From Actinocrinis puniceicyclus (GTDB lineage Bacteria; Actinomycetota; Actinomycetes; Streptomycetales; Catenulisporaceae), in NCBI RefSeq assembly GCF_018283645.1, contig NZ_JAGSXH010000019.1, forward strand, positions 1 to 64,000: a DNA stretch of 64,000 nucleotides. Reading direction: 5' to 3'. Within the stretch, counting starts at the first letter, position 1, and every line of letters begins with the position of its first letter. This document shows positions 9,491-18,155 of this stretch, piece by piece. The notes under the pieces are model-generated. The model was not told the origin of the DNA and made no database searches. It saw nothing but the letters and a program-made list of their open reading frames with translations. The translations under genes and the position numbers were made by a program.

Positions 9491-10537
9491 ATGACCGAGA
9501 CGCAGCACACCCAGCCTCCCGTCCAGCCGCACCCCTATCAGGCCAGCCAAGGGGAGTACGCCTGGCACAGCGCCGGTCAGCCTCAGGCGCCGCAGGTCTA
9601 CCCGCCCGGGCCGTCCGGTCCCGCAGCCGGGCCCCAACCCGGCCCGGCGTACGCGCCCGAACCGCGCCGGCGCTCCCCGGTGAAGTTCGGTCTCGGCGCG
9701 GTCGCCGCCTTCGTCGTCGTCTCCGCCGGGATCGGCGGCGTGGCCGGCTCGTACTTCGGCTCCGCGCGCGCCGCCTCCTCCAGCGTGGTCACCTCGATCA
9801 CCGGGGCCGGCACCGCGACCGCGGCCACCCCGATCGGGAAGGTCGCCGCGGCGGTCCTGCCCGGCGTCGTGCAGGTCGACGAGACCACCGCCGCCGCCTC
9901 GGGGGTCGGCTCCGGAATGATCATCTCCTCCGACGGGAAGATCGTCACCAACGACCACGTCATCGCCGACTACGTTGCCAACGGCGGACAGCTGACCGTC
10001 ACCCTGTATAACGGCAAGACCTACAGCGCCAAGGTGATCGGGTACATCGCCGCCGACGACATCGCGGTGCTCCAGGCAGAGGGCGTCTCCAGTCTGACCC
10101 CGGTCGCCTTCGCCGACTCGGCCAGGGTCCAGGTCGGCGACGAGGCCATCGCCATCGGCTCGCCCGACCAGCTGCAGAACACGGTCACCAGCGGCATCGT
10201 CTCCGCGGTCAACCGCAAGGTGTCCATCACCGAGTCCACCGACAACGGCGGCGGTTTCCCCGGCTTCGGCTGGCGCGGCTTCGGCTCGACCACGACGGTG
10301 AGCTACAACGCGATCCAGACCGACGCCTCGATCAACCCCGGCAACTCCGGCGGACCGCTGCTCGACTCCTCCGGCCGGGTGATCGGCATGAACTCGGCCA
10401 TCTACTCCTCGGCCGGCGCGTCATCCAGTTCCGGATCGGTGGGCCTCGGCTTCGCCATTCCCTCGAACACGGTCACCGCGGACGTGGCCAAGATCGAGAA
10501 CGGCGGCGGCGACGCCGCCGGCTCGGCAGTCTCCTGA
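9491..10537 (+). CDS. membrane-anchored HtrA/DegP-like serine protease without PDZ domain
   Basis: Predicted envelope protease of the trypsin-like S1C family. The 348 residues comprise a Pro/Gln-rich cytoplasmic stretch (1-62), one membrane span (about 64-88), and an extracytoplasmic protease domain with catalytic His156 (TNDHVIAD), Asp190 (ADDIAVL) and Ser286 (GNSGGPLLD). The protein ends soon after the protease domain at AKIENGGGDAAGSAVS, so the C-terminal PDZ domain common in HtrA is absent. An AAGGAG lies 18 bases before the ATG, an unusually long spacing. A GC hairpin follows the stop. It is likely a stress-related quality-control protease, by family. Confidence 0.9.
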   Translation: MTETQHTQPPVQPHPYQASQGEYAWHSAGQPQAPQVYPPGPSGPAAGPQPGPAYAPEPRRRSPVKFGLGAVAAFVVVSAGIGGVAGSYFGSARAASSSVVTSITGAGTATAATPIGKVAAAVLPGVVQVDETTAAASGVGSGMIISSDGKIVTNDHVIADYVANGGQLTVTLYNGKTYSAKVIGYIAADDIAVLQAEGVSSLTPVAFADSARVQVGDEAIAIGSPDQLQNTVTSGIVSAVNRKVSITESTDNGGGFPGFGWRGFGSTTTVSYNAIQTDASINPGNSGGPLLDSSGRVIGMNSAIYSSAGASSSSGSVGLGFAIPSNTVTADVAKIENGGGDAAGSAVS

Positions 10538-10538
10538 C

Positions 10539-10553
10539 CCGGCGGCCCGCCGG
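10539..10553 (+). terminator. possible GC-stem terminator after the protease gene
   Basis: CCGGCG at 10539 pairs with CGCCGG ending at 10553 around a three-base loop, two bases after the stop codon. There is no U-tract, as is common in high-GC actinobacteria. Weak evidence by itself. Confidence 0.3.
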
Positions 10554-10732
10554 CCCGGCAGCGACACACGTGGGAGAGGCGCCCTCCTGGAATCCGGCGT
10601 GTCGGTGATCGTCGCGCGGCGCTACAGTGACCGGCGTGCCGGAAACCGTCCCGGCACGCCGGTGGCGCGTCCGGAGCAGGTTCACGAGATCACACCGAGC
10701 GCCACCGACCTCCCTCACCCCCGGAGGCCGCC

Positions 10733-11881
10733 ATGGATGCCGCGCGCCGCGCGCTGTTGCCGACCGAGGAAGCCGTCGCGCTCCTCGACCTGACCACCGA
10801 GCTCGCCGAGAAGGAACTCGCGCCGCGCGTGAGCGAGTACGAGGAGGCACATCGCTTCCCGCGCGAGCTGTTCCGCGTCCTCGGGCGTTCCGGACTGCTC
10901 GGCCTGCCCTACCCCGAACAGTACGGCGGGGGCGCGCAGCCGTACGAGGTCTACCTTCAGGTCGTCGAGGAGTTGTCCCGCCACTGGCTGGCCGTCGGCA
11001 TGGGCGTCTCGGTGCACACCCTTTCCTGTCACGCGCTGGCGCACTACGGCGACGAGCGGCAGAAAGAGCGCTGGCTGCCCGACATGGTCGGCGGCGAACT
11101 GCTCGGCGCATACTGCCTGTCCGAACCCGCCCACGGCTCCGACGCGGCGCATCTGGGAACGCGTGCGGTGCTCGACGGCGACGAATACGTGGTCGACGGC
11201 ACGAAGGCGTGGATCACACACGGTGGCGAGGCGGACTTCTACACCGTGTTGGTGCGTACCGGCGAGCACGGCGCGCGCGGTATCACGGCACTGCTCGCCG
11301 ACGCGCAGACTCCCGGGCTGAGTGCCGCGCCGCCGGAACGCAAGATGGGCCTGCGGTCCTCGACGACCGCTCAGGTGCGCCTGGAGGGCGCGCGCATCGC
11401 GGCCGAACGCAGGCTGGGGGCCGAAGGCCAGGGTTTCGCCATCGCGATGGACGCGCTGGACGCGGGCCGCCTCGGCATCGCCGCGTGCGCGGTCGGGCTC
11501 GCGCAGGCCGCGTTCGACGCCGCGGTCTCCTACGCGCGCGACCGCGTGCAGTTCGGCAAGCCGATCATCGAGCACGACGGCGTCGGCTTCCTGCTCGCCG
11601 ACATGGCCACCCGGTTGGAGGTGGGCCGGGCCGGCTACCTCGCGGCCGCCCGGCTGCGCGATCTCGGCCTGCCGTTCACCCGCCAGGCGGCGGCGGCGAA
11701 GCTGTACTGCACCGACGCCGCGATGCAGACGGCGATCGACGCGGTGCAGGTTTTCGGCGGCTACGGCTACACCACGGATTTCCCGGTCGAGCGCTACCTG
11801 AGGGAAGCCAAGGTGCTGCAGATCGTCGAGGGCACGAACCAGATCCAGCGGCGGGTCATCGCCCGCGCTCTCGTCCGGTAA
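10733..11881 (+). CDS. acyl-CoA dehydrogenase
   Basis: FAD-dependent dehydrogenase that introduces an alpha,beta double bond into an acyl-CoA; substrate unknown. The 382-residue length is standard. Visible motifs are YCLSEPAHGSDAAHL (FAD/substrate loop), WITHGGEADFY, YARDRVQFGKPI, and VFGGYGYTTDFPVERYLREA followed by QIVEGTNQIQ. The glutamate of that last motif (Glu366) is the expected catalytic base. A strong GGAGG precedes the ATG by five bases. The gene appears to be a single unit with its own 195-base upstream gap; no CoA-ligase or enoyl-CoA hydratase is adjacent to define the pathway. Confidence 0.94.
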   Translation: MDAARRALLPTEEAVALLDLTTELAEKELAPRVSEYEEAHRFPRELFRVLGRSGLLGLPYPEQYGGGAQPYEVYLQVVEELSRHWLAVGMGVSVHTLSCHALAHYGDERQKERWLPDMVGGELLGAYCLSEPAHGSDAAHLGTRAVLDGDEYVVDGTKAWITHGGEADFYTVLVRTGEHGARGITALLADAQTPGLSAAPPERKMGLRSSTTAQVRLEGARIAAERRLGAEGQGFAIAMDALDAGRLGIAACAVGLAQAAFDAAVSYARDRVQFGKPIIEHDGVGFLLADMATRLEVGRAGYLAAARLRDLGLPFTRQAAAAKLYCTDAAMQTAIDAVQVFGGYGYTTDFPVERYLREAKVLQIVEGTNQIQRRVIARALVR

Positions 11882-12188
11882 ACCCCGCGAACCACACCAG
11901 TCACCGGCGCATGGTGCCGTCCCTGCGCTGCCGCGTGCTGCACTTCACCGGAACGTGGCCGGTTTCACGCCCCACACCCGCGCGTGGTTGGGTAGGTTTC
12001 TTGTCGGAACTCTTAGTGATGGAGACCGAAGCAGGGCTCGTGGGGGGGCCGGCACGGTGCGTTGAGGGTTCTTCGGGCGGGGCCGCCACGGTCCGCGCGC
12101 GAAGAGTTTGCGGACAGTGCGGTTCCGGCGGGTTTGGGGGCGTTTGGGAGAGAGCGGGATCGTCGAACGAGAGGCAGGCGCACTGGCC
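11882..12188. other. non-coding gap before the DUF475 gene
   Basis: About 307 bases with no convincing gene. The stretch includes a run of seven G near 12043-12049 and G-rich sequence approaching the DUF475 start. It presumably carries that gene's promoter and leader. An in-frame extension of the DUF475 frame to 12108 exists but looks non-coding. Confidence 0.4.
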
Positions 12189-13355
12189 ATGGCGGATCGG
12201 GCCGACCACTCCTGGCGCGGGGGCCTGCGGCTCTTCGGCGTCGCGCACCTCGTCGCGATCAGCTGCCTCGTCGGAGCGTACCTCGTCGACGGGCTGCACG
12301 GCCTGACGGTCGCGGCGCTGCTCGGCGTGCTTGAGGTCGCAGTGTCCTTCGACAACGCGATCGTCAACGCCACGGTGCTCGCCCGGATGGGCCAGTTCTG
12401 GCAGCGGATGTTCTTCACCGTGGGCATCGTGATCGCCGCGATCGGCATGCGGCTGCTCGTGCCGCTGGCGATCGTGTCCGTGGGTGCCCGGCTCAGCCCG
12501 GATTCCGCGGTCAGGCTGGCGTACTCCGATCCGCTGCGTTACCGGGACGTGCTGATCGCGGCGCAACCCGGCATCGCGGCCTTCGGCGGGGCGTTCCTGC
12601 TGATGATCTTCTTCGGCTTCGTCTTCGAGGAGCGGCAGGAGACCTGGATCGGCTGGATCGAGCGGCCGCTGCGCCGGCTGGGCCGGCTACCCCGGATCGC
12701 CGAGGTGCTGGTGCTGGCCTTCGCGCTGGTCGCGGCCGGCTCCGTGCGCGAGGGCGAGGCGCTGAAGGTGGTGGTCGGCGTCGTCGCCGGGCTCGGCTCG
12801 TATCTGCTGGTGAACGGAGCCGGCGAGCTGATCGCCGAGCAGGCGGACGCGGACGGGGCGTCGCGGCCCCGGGCCACCGTGACCGGCCGTGCCGCCTTCT
12901 TCCTGTTCTGCTACCTGGAGTTGCTGGACGCCACCTTCTCCTTCGACTCGGTGATGGGCGCCTTCTCGGTCACTCTGGACATCGCGCTGATCACGATCGG
13001 CCTGGCGATCGGCGCCGCGTACATCAGGGCGCTGACGGTGTACGTGGTGCGCCGCGGCACCCTGGACGAGTACCGGTACCTGGAGCACGGCGCCTATTAC
13101 GCGATAGGGATTCTCGCGGTCCTGCTGATGGTGGAGGTCTGGCACGACGTGCCGGACGTGCTGACCGCGGGCGTCGGCGCGGCGATGATCATCGCGGCGG
13201 TGGCCTCCTCGCTGGCCGCGCGCAGGCGCCAGGAGCGCGCCGAGCGCAAGGAGGCCGGTAGCGGCATGCCCGACGCGGCGATCCACGCCGGGCCCGGGCA
13301 CCGGCCGCAGCGGGAGCGCGAGCACGCCCGCAAAGGAGAACACCCCGCCGCCTGA
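12189..13355 (+). CDS. DUF475 family integral membrane protein (TerC/LysE-superfamily-like)
   Basis: Polytopic membrane protein of about 388 residues. Two internal copies of an acidic signature, EVAVSFDNAIVNA near the N-terminus and LLDATFSFDSVMGAF near the middle, are what DUF475 and TerC-like proteins show and are thought to line a metal-ion path. Several hydrophobic helices flank them (for example FFTVGIVIAAIGMRLLVPL and YYAIGILAVLLMVEVW). The C-terminus is a charged cytoplasmic tail rich in Arg, Glu and His. I chose ATG 12189 (MADRADHSW) over an upstream in-frame ATG because of GAGAGG before it. Metal efflux or resistance is a family-level guess. Confidence 0.85.
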   Translation: MADRADHSWRGGLRLFGVAHLVAISCLVGAYLVDGLHGLTVAALLGVLEVAVSFDNAIVNATVLARMGQFWQRMFFTVGIVIAAIGMRLLVPLAIVSVGARLSPDSAVRLAYSDPLRYRDVLIAAQPGIAAFGGAFLLMIFFGFVFEERQETWIGWIERPLRRLGRLPRIAEVLVLAFALVAAGSVREGEALKVVVGVVAGLGSYLLVNGAGELIAEQADADGASRPRATVTGRAAFFLFCYLELLDATFSFDSVMGAFSVTLDIALITIGLAIGAAYIRALTVYVVRRGTLDEYRYLEHGAYYAIGILAVLLMVEVWHDVPDVLTAGVGAAMIIAAVASSLAARRRQERAERKEAGSGMPDAAIHAGPGHRPQREREHARKGEHPAA

Positions 13356-13365
13356 CCAGCACTAG

Positions 13366-13446
13366 GCGGTGTTGGGGAATGTATCAAGGCAACGATTCGA
13401 CCGCCGCTTTGCCGGATTCGCCCCTTGAGGCATTCCCCAACACCGC
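13366..13446. mobile_element. MITE-like element, 81 bp, with perfect inverted ends and CTAG flanks
   Basis: The segment begins GCGGTGTTGGGGAATG and ends CATTCCCCAACACCGC, a perfect inverted match, and the arms remain partly complementary further in (TCAAGG on both sides). CTAG occurs on both sides (13362-13365 and 13447-13450), matching a 4-bp target duplication of the YTAR type used by some IS5-family elements. It sits exactly between two convergent genes and may also serve as a bidirectional terminator. No transposase is inside. The repeat is seen; the MITE interpretation is inference. Confidence 0.65.
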
Positions 13447-14463
13447 CTAGTCACCCTCCCGCGCCGGCAAGGGATCCTGATCGGAGCCGACCAGCCGATC
13501 GGGGGTGACCTCGACGGCGCGGCGCAGTTGCTCCAGACGGTACGGCAGCGGCCGCCAGCCCGGTGACCCGGCGAGTTCGGTGTTCAGTTCCACGACGGTC
13601 CGCGTGTACGCGCGTTGCAGGCCCCTGGGGCGCAGCGGCATCCCGGCGGGCCGCTTGATCGAGTGGCCGTCGGCCGCGGGCAGGCCGGCGTGGTTGCCGG
13701 CGACCGAGACCCACAGCGATTTCACCCCGATCTGCAGCGGCACGAGGATCTGCTCCCGGGTGGCCAGCCAGTGCCGCAGCGCGACGGCGGTGCCGGGGGA
13801 CAGCACGATCCGCTCGGTGACCGGCTCGGACACGGAACGCGCCTGCGGGTGGCGCACGATGGTCAGGACCGGTTCGCTTCCGGAAAGGTCCAGGTCGGTG
13901 ACGCGCAGGGCGCACAGTTCGCCCACGCGCGCGGCCGTGTCCAGCACCGTGCCGATGATCGCCAGCAGCCTGATCCGCCCGGGCCTGGTCGGCGGGCTCT
14001 TGGCCTTCTCGGCGAGGTACGCGCGCAGTTGCGAACGGGTCGGGCCGTTGACGACCTCGCGCGGCTCGGGCAGCGGCGCCCGCTCGGACAACACCAGGGG
14101 CAGCGACAGTTCGCGGCAGATCAGCCTCAGGCAGTCCTCGCGGATACGCATCGAGGACGTGCTGGACGTGCCGTCCCCGCTGCTGGTCGGCCGCTGCCGC
14201 AACTGCCCGTCCCGCGCGAGGCGCAGATAGGAGGTCAGCGCTTGCGCGCCGAGCAGGTCCGCCGCCGCGCGCACCTCGGTCCCGGGCCGGAACTCGGGGT
14301 GCGCGCCGACCAGCCGCAGCTCCTTCGCGACCCAGCGCAGCTGGCGCGCCCGCGCCGCGCTCACATCCTGGCGCGAGCACATCCGCTCGACCGCGGCCTC
14401 GACCTGCGCGACCGCGTCGCGTGTCATCTGCGGCTCGGTACCCTCGCGTTGACGCTCCGTCAC
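13447..14463 (-). CDS. integrase/tyrosine-recombinase-like protein, catalytic region degenerate
   Basis: A 338-residue protein starting at GTG 14463. Its middle part contains TAARVGELCALRVTDLDLS, which looks like the box I arginine region of phage-type integrases, and an N-terminal helical segment fits the core-binding domain. The expected box II (HxLR) and the catalytic tyrosine are not recognisable; the candidate box II region reads LPYRLEQLRR with Tyr where His is expected, and the protein ends about 25 residues later. The stop TAG lies in the CTAG flank of the MITE-like element and would exist without the insertion. No att site or tRNA is near. It is probably a non-catalytic or domesticated integrase. 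Confidence 0.6.
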   Translation of the reverse strand: MTERQREGTEPQMTRDAVAQVEAAVERMCSRQDVSAARARQLRWVAKELRLVGAHPEFRPGTEVRAAADLLGAQALTSYLRLARDGQLRQRPTSSGDGTSSTSSMRIREDCLRLICRELSLPLVLSERAPLPEPREVVNGPTRSQLRAYLAEKAKSPPTRPGRIRLLAIIGTVLDTAARVGELCALRVTDLDLSGSEPVLTIVRHPQARSVSEPVTERIVLSPGTAVALRHWLATREQILVPLQIGVKSLWVSVAGNHAGLPAADGHSIKRPAGMPLRPRGLQRAYTRTVVELNTELAGSPGWRPLPYRLEQLRRAVEVTPDRLVGSDQDPLPAREGD

Positions 14464-14598
14464 AAGAGATCAACATACTCCGCGGCTCCGACAACCAGAA
14501 TCAGAATTTGTACGCTCGCGTCATTCGGCGGGTAATACGCTCGCAGGGGTGCGGAACAAGCGGGCACGCGGCTGCGGCGGACGGGTGGGGACTTGTCG

Positions 14599-15333
14599 AT
14601 GCGTCGGCTCTGGTGGTACGCGCTCAGCGCGGCGTTAGGCATCGCCAGCGAAGTCGCGATCAGCGTCATCGCGAATCAGTTCACGATCTCGAAGCGGTAC
14701 TACCTCGCGCCGGTCGGGCTTTTCGCCCTGCTGTGCCTGCTCACCGCGTCGGTGGACTATCTGCGGGACGTCCGCCACGGCGGTCCGCGGGCCAAGCAGT
14801 CCGGGCCGACCGGCCCGGTGCCCGTCCGCGGCACGGACCGCATCGTGCTTCGACGCAGCTGGGAGAAGGAAATCGGACGCCTCGCCCTGCTGTATCTCAC
14901 GGCGATCGAGATGATCCTGCTGGACCTCCTGGTCGTCACCCGGCATCTGCCGTCGCGGGTGACCCTCGTGGAACGCTGGTCACTGGACGGCGCGGTCGTC
15001 ACGGTCCTGGCGGTGCTCTGGTCGCTCATGGCATGGTGGGTGGCGCGGACCCGCCCGGGTGTCATCGTCTCCGGCGAAGGTGTCCTGGTCTTCACGGTGA
15101 AGGGCAAGCGTGTCTCGCTGCCGTGGCGCGACGTCACGGACATCCGTACGGAAACCGCTCGGTCGGCTACCTGGCTCGTGGCACGCGTCCCGGCGGGTTC
15201 GCGGTTCGTCTACCAAGCGCCCACGACCGAGTTCTACAACGCCAAGCGCGGTCTGCTCGAACTCTGCGATCTGCGGCGGATCGGGCTCACTCGGCATCAG
15301 GTCGACGCCGCCCTCGACGCCCGGCGGCCGTAA
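14599..15333 (+). CDS. membrane protein with PH-like C-terminal domain, function unknown
   Basis: I do not recognise a named family. The 244-residue protein has four hydrophobic segments (about 3-25, 35-55, 97-115 and 132-150) followed by a soluble region, VIVSGEGVLVFTVKG then VSLPWRDVTDIR, that resembles bacterial PH-like domains next to membrane segments. The ATG at 14599 (MRRLWWYAL) is preceded by GGGTGGGG; a TTG two codons upstream is possible. It is divergent from the integrase-like gene and convergent with the TPR gene. Confidence 0.7.
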   Translation: MRRLWWYALSAALGIASEVAISVIANQFTISKRYYLAPVGLFALLCLLTASVDYLRDVRHGGPRAKQSGPTGPVPVRGTDRIVLRRSWEKEIGRLALLYLTAIEMILLDLLVVTRHLPSRVTLVERWSLDGAVVTVLAVLWSLMAWWVARTRPGVIVSGEGVLVFTVKGKRVSLPWRDVTDIRTETARSATWLVARVPAGSRFVYQAPTTEFYNAKRGLLELCDLRRIGLTRHQVDAALDARRP

Positions 15334-15384
15334 GCCGCTCCTGGGTCTTCGATCCAGTCTTCGGCCGGCGGCCGTGACGGGTCT

Positions 15385-18153
15385 TCAGCGCTTACCCGGT
15401 TCGACTCCGGGGCCATCCTCGCGGCCGGCCTGCTGCTGCGCCTCGCTCAGGCAGCCGCGGACCTGGTCCAGTTGATCGGTCGTGTGCCCGATCTCCGCGC
15501 TGACCTGTTCGGAGCGCTCCGCGGCGGGCACCGCGTGCAGTTCGTCGAGCACCGCCTGCATCGCGGTCAGCGCCGCCTGCCAGCGCTGCGGCGCGTCCAC
15601 GTCCGCTTCCCGGGTCTCCTCGGCCCAGCCGAGCAGCCACGCGGCGGAACGCAGGCAGCGCACCCGGGCCGGAAGGTTGCCCAGCTCGCCCCACAACTGT
15701 GCCGCGCGCCGGTAAGCCGACAGCGCATCGGAGGCCAGCCCGGCGCTTTGCAGCGCCTGCGCCGCGGACCAGGCCAGCCGGGCATGCGGGAGCCGGTTGC
15801 GCGGATCGTCCTGGACCAGTTTCGCCGCGGCGAGGTACTGCTCGGCAGCGCGCCGGTGTTCGCCCAGCTGCGTCAAGCAGTCGGCGTACTGCTCGCGCGT
15901 CATCGCGATGCCCGCCTCGTCGTAGGGCACGTGCACGCGCGGCATCAGCTCGTCGAAAAGCGCCGCGGCCTCGCCGTACCGCCTGAGCCCCGCGTAAGCG
16001 CGGGCGGCGGTGAACCGGCTGTGCAGGGTGTCCGGTTCGCTCAGCCCGTCCCAGAGTTCACCGGCGCGCAGCGCGACGTCCACGACGTCGAGCCGGCGGT
16101 CCGGCTGCTGCCACAGCGCCTCCGTCAGCAGCGAATACAGCCGAGCGCGCTGCCTGCCGTCGAGTAGGTCGCCGCCGTACGCGAGCGCCTGCTGCGTGTG
16201 GTGCTGCGCGGCCGCAGGGTCGCCTTCGCGCAGCGCGAGCTGCGCCAGGAGTTCTTCCGGCTCGGCCGCGTCCCACGGCTGGTCCGCGGCGAGCGAGCCG
16301 TCGCGGGCCGCTTCGAGCCGCGCGCGGGTCTCCGCCTGGTCGGTGGGGAAGGCCAGCTGCGCGAGCATGCGGTGATAGACGGCGGCGCGCCCCGGATCGC
16401 CGAGCTCTCGCGTGATGGTGATTTCGGCGCGGATCAGGTCTGCCACGGCGGCTGAGTCCGCAGTGCCTGAGCCCACAGTGCCTGAGCCCACAGTGCCCGA
16501 GCCCGCAGTGCCCGAGCCCGCGCCGGCCGGATCCGGCGGGTTCGGGCCGTCGGGCCGCGCAACCAGCGAGTTGAACGCGAGATAGACCGCGAGACCGCGG
16601 GCATTGAGATACTGGCGCGGCGTCAGCGCGCCCGCCGCGTACGCCGCCTCCGCTTCGGCTCCGAGCACCACCGCCTCGGCCTGCGCCGTATCCCGATCGC
16701 CGGCGAGGAAGGCCGCGAACGCGGCGCTCGCCCGGGTCTCGCGCGCCTCAGCCTGTTCGTCCAACTGCGCGAAACGCTCCGCGATCGCGGTGAACGCGGC
16801 GCGCGCCGCCGCCGGGTCGCGTTCCATGAGGTCCCGCGCGCGCGAGCGGTCGACCCGGGCCGAGACCGCGGGCGGCAGTTCCTGGCCGCTGGCCGCGACG
16901 CGCTCCCAAGCGCGCCGGGCGTGCGGATGGCGTGCGTCGCTCAGCCGCTGGGCGTGATCGACGAGGGCGTCGAGCGACGGGCCCGTTCCCCGCGGGCTGC
17001 CGGCCGCGGCGGGAGCCGGCCCGGCGACCCGGGCGGGAAAGCGGACGCTGCCGCCGAGGGGCAGGGACGCGAGCAGCGGCTCGGCGGCCAAGCGCGCGGC
17101 GGCGCTGCCGGAAACCGTGCAGCTTCCGTTGCGCGCGTCGAAACGGGCGCACAGCGTGTCGACCTGCCGCCGCAGCGTCACCGCCGCGAGCCCGACCGTC
17201 GCGAGGTCCGGATCCGCGGCGGTGAGCGGCAGCGCGGACAGGTCGAGCGCGACGAGCCGGCGCAGCAGCACGAGCGCGCCGATGAGGAATTCCAGGCGGG
17301 AGGTCGCGTCCTCCGCGCCCTGCGCGAGCAGACCCGCGTGCTCGGTCAGTATCTCCAGGCCGCGCGCCTCGTTGCCGGTCAGCGCGCAGAACTCGATGTG
17401 CCTGCCGATCGTCGAGCGCAGATTCGGCACGCCCCTGGCCATCCGGTAACCGCGCAGATGATTGGCCCGCGCCTGCTCGACGCTTCCCGCGCGCAACAGC
17501 GGCAGCAGACTGTACGAGAGCACCCGGTGCGGTTCCTCGGCGCACACCAGCTGGCCGCCGAGCACCGGCTCCCACAGCGTCAACGCCTGCTCGTCGCGCC
17601 CGCTGTGCGCGTGCCACGAGCCCTGATCACCGGCCTCGCAGGCGTGGCAGTCCGCCATCGCGTCGCGCGGCGCGTCAAGCCAGGCTTCGAATTCGCGGGT
17701 GGCGGCCGCGGTGTCACCGGTGGCGCGCGCCAGCCGGTGCCGGCCCATGTGGACCGCTCGCGGCGAGTGGCCGGCCTGCCGATAACGCGACTGCATCTGT
17801 TCGAGCCAGCTTTCGACCGACGCCAGCGGAACCTCCGGCACCCGCAGCATCCCGCCGGTGGCCCACTTGAAATACCAGAACAGGCTGTGTCTGCGCCGCG
17901 CGTCGAAGGCCCCCGCGTCCTCGTCCCACAGCCCCAGCAGCCGCGCGAACGGCACGAGCAGCTTCGACTGTTCCGCGCCGTATTCGTACGCGTTGATCAG
18001 GTCCAGCAGCGCCTGAGCGTACAGCGGCGAATGACCGGCCGCCTGTGCCGCGTCGGTCAGATACTCGGCCCGCGCCACCTTCACCGGACCGTTCGGCGTT
18101 TGGGCGTTCTCGGCAAGCGCCGACCAGACCTCCTCCACCGTCATCGCGGGCAT
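15385..18153 (-). CDS. large TPR-like helical repeat protein paired with the HSP90-like gene
   Basis: A 922-residue, Ala/Arg/Leu-rich protein of helical hairpins consistent with tetratricopeptide-type repeats throughout (for example AAAREFEAWLD-type and YRQAGHSPRAVH helices; the last third has canonical A-L-Y-spaced repeats such as ALSAYRRAAQLWGELG). A flexible linker of Gly-Ser-Gly-Thr repeats lies near residues 544-566. No enzymatic motif is visible. The ATG at 18153 is two bases after the HSP90-like stop, with GGGGACGGGG as ribosome site inside that gene, so the two are almost certainly co-translated. By analogy with eukaryotic TPR co-chaperones it may be a partner of the HSP90-like ATPase, which is inference. 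Confidence 0.82.
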   Translation of the reverse strand: MPAMTVEEVWSALAENAQTPNGPVKVARAEYLTDAAQAAGHSPLYAQALLDLINAYEYGAEQSKLLVPFARLLGLWDEDAGAFDARRRHSLFWYFKWATGGMLRVPEVPLASVESWLEQMQSRYRQAGHSPRAVHMGRHRLARATGDTAAATREFEAWLDAPRDAMADCHACEAGDQGSWHAHSGRDEQALTLWEPVLGGQLVCAEEPHRVLSYSLLPLLRAGSVEQARANHLRGYRMARGVPNLRSTIGRHIEFCALTGNEARGLEILTEHAGLLAQGAEDATSRLEFLIGALVLLRRLVALDLSALPLTAADPDLATVGLAAVTLRRQVDTLCARFDARNGSCTVSGSAAARLAAEPLLASLPLGGSVRFPARVAGPAPAAAGSPRGTGPSLDALVDHAQRLSDARHPHARRAWERVAASGQELPPAVSARVDRSRARDLMERDPAAARAAFTAIAERFAQLDEQAEARETRASAAFAAFLAGDRDTAQAEAVVLGAEAEAAYAAGALTPRQYLNARGLAVYLAFNSLVARPDGPNPPDPAGAGSGTAGSGTVGSGTVGSGTADSAAVADLIRAEITITRELGDPGRAAVYHRMLAQLAFPTDQAETRARLEAARDGSLAADQPWDAAEPEELLAQLALREGDPAAAQHHTQQALAYGGDLLDGRQRARLYSLLTEALWQQPDRRLDVVDVALRAGELWDGLSEPDTLHSRFTAARAYAGLRRYGEAAALFDELMPRVHVPYDEAGIAMTREQYADCLTQLGEHRRAAEQYLAAAKLVQDDPRNRLPHARLAWSAAQALQSAGLASDALSAYRRAAQLWGELGNLPARVRCLRSAAWLLGWAEETREADVDAPQRWQAALTAMQAVLDELHAVPAAERSEQVSAEIGHTTDQLDQVRGCLSEAQQQAGREDGPGVEPGKR
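16454..16522. repeat. 15-bp tandem repeat encoding the Gly-Ser-Gly-Thr linker
   Basis: Four 15-base units plus a partial fifth, each a variant of GAGCCCACAGTGCCT, read on the minus strand as a G-S-G-T-(V/A) linker inside the TPR-like protein. Such in-frame repeats can change copy number without breaking the gene. Confidence 0.85.
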
Positions 18154-18155
18154 CG

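Noticed and set aside
13447-14463. Integrase of an integrated genomic island
   Set aside because: No tRNA or att repeats nearby and no phage or conjugation genes; catalytic residues missing.
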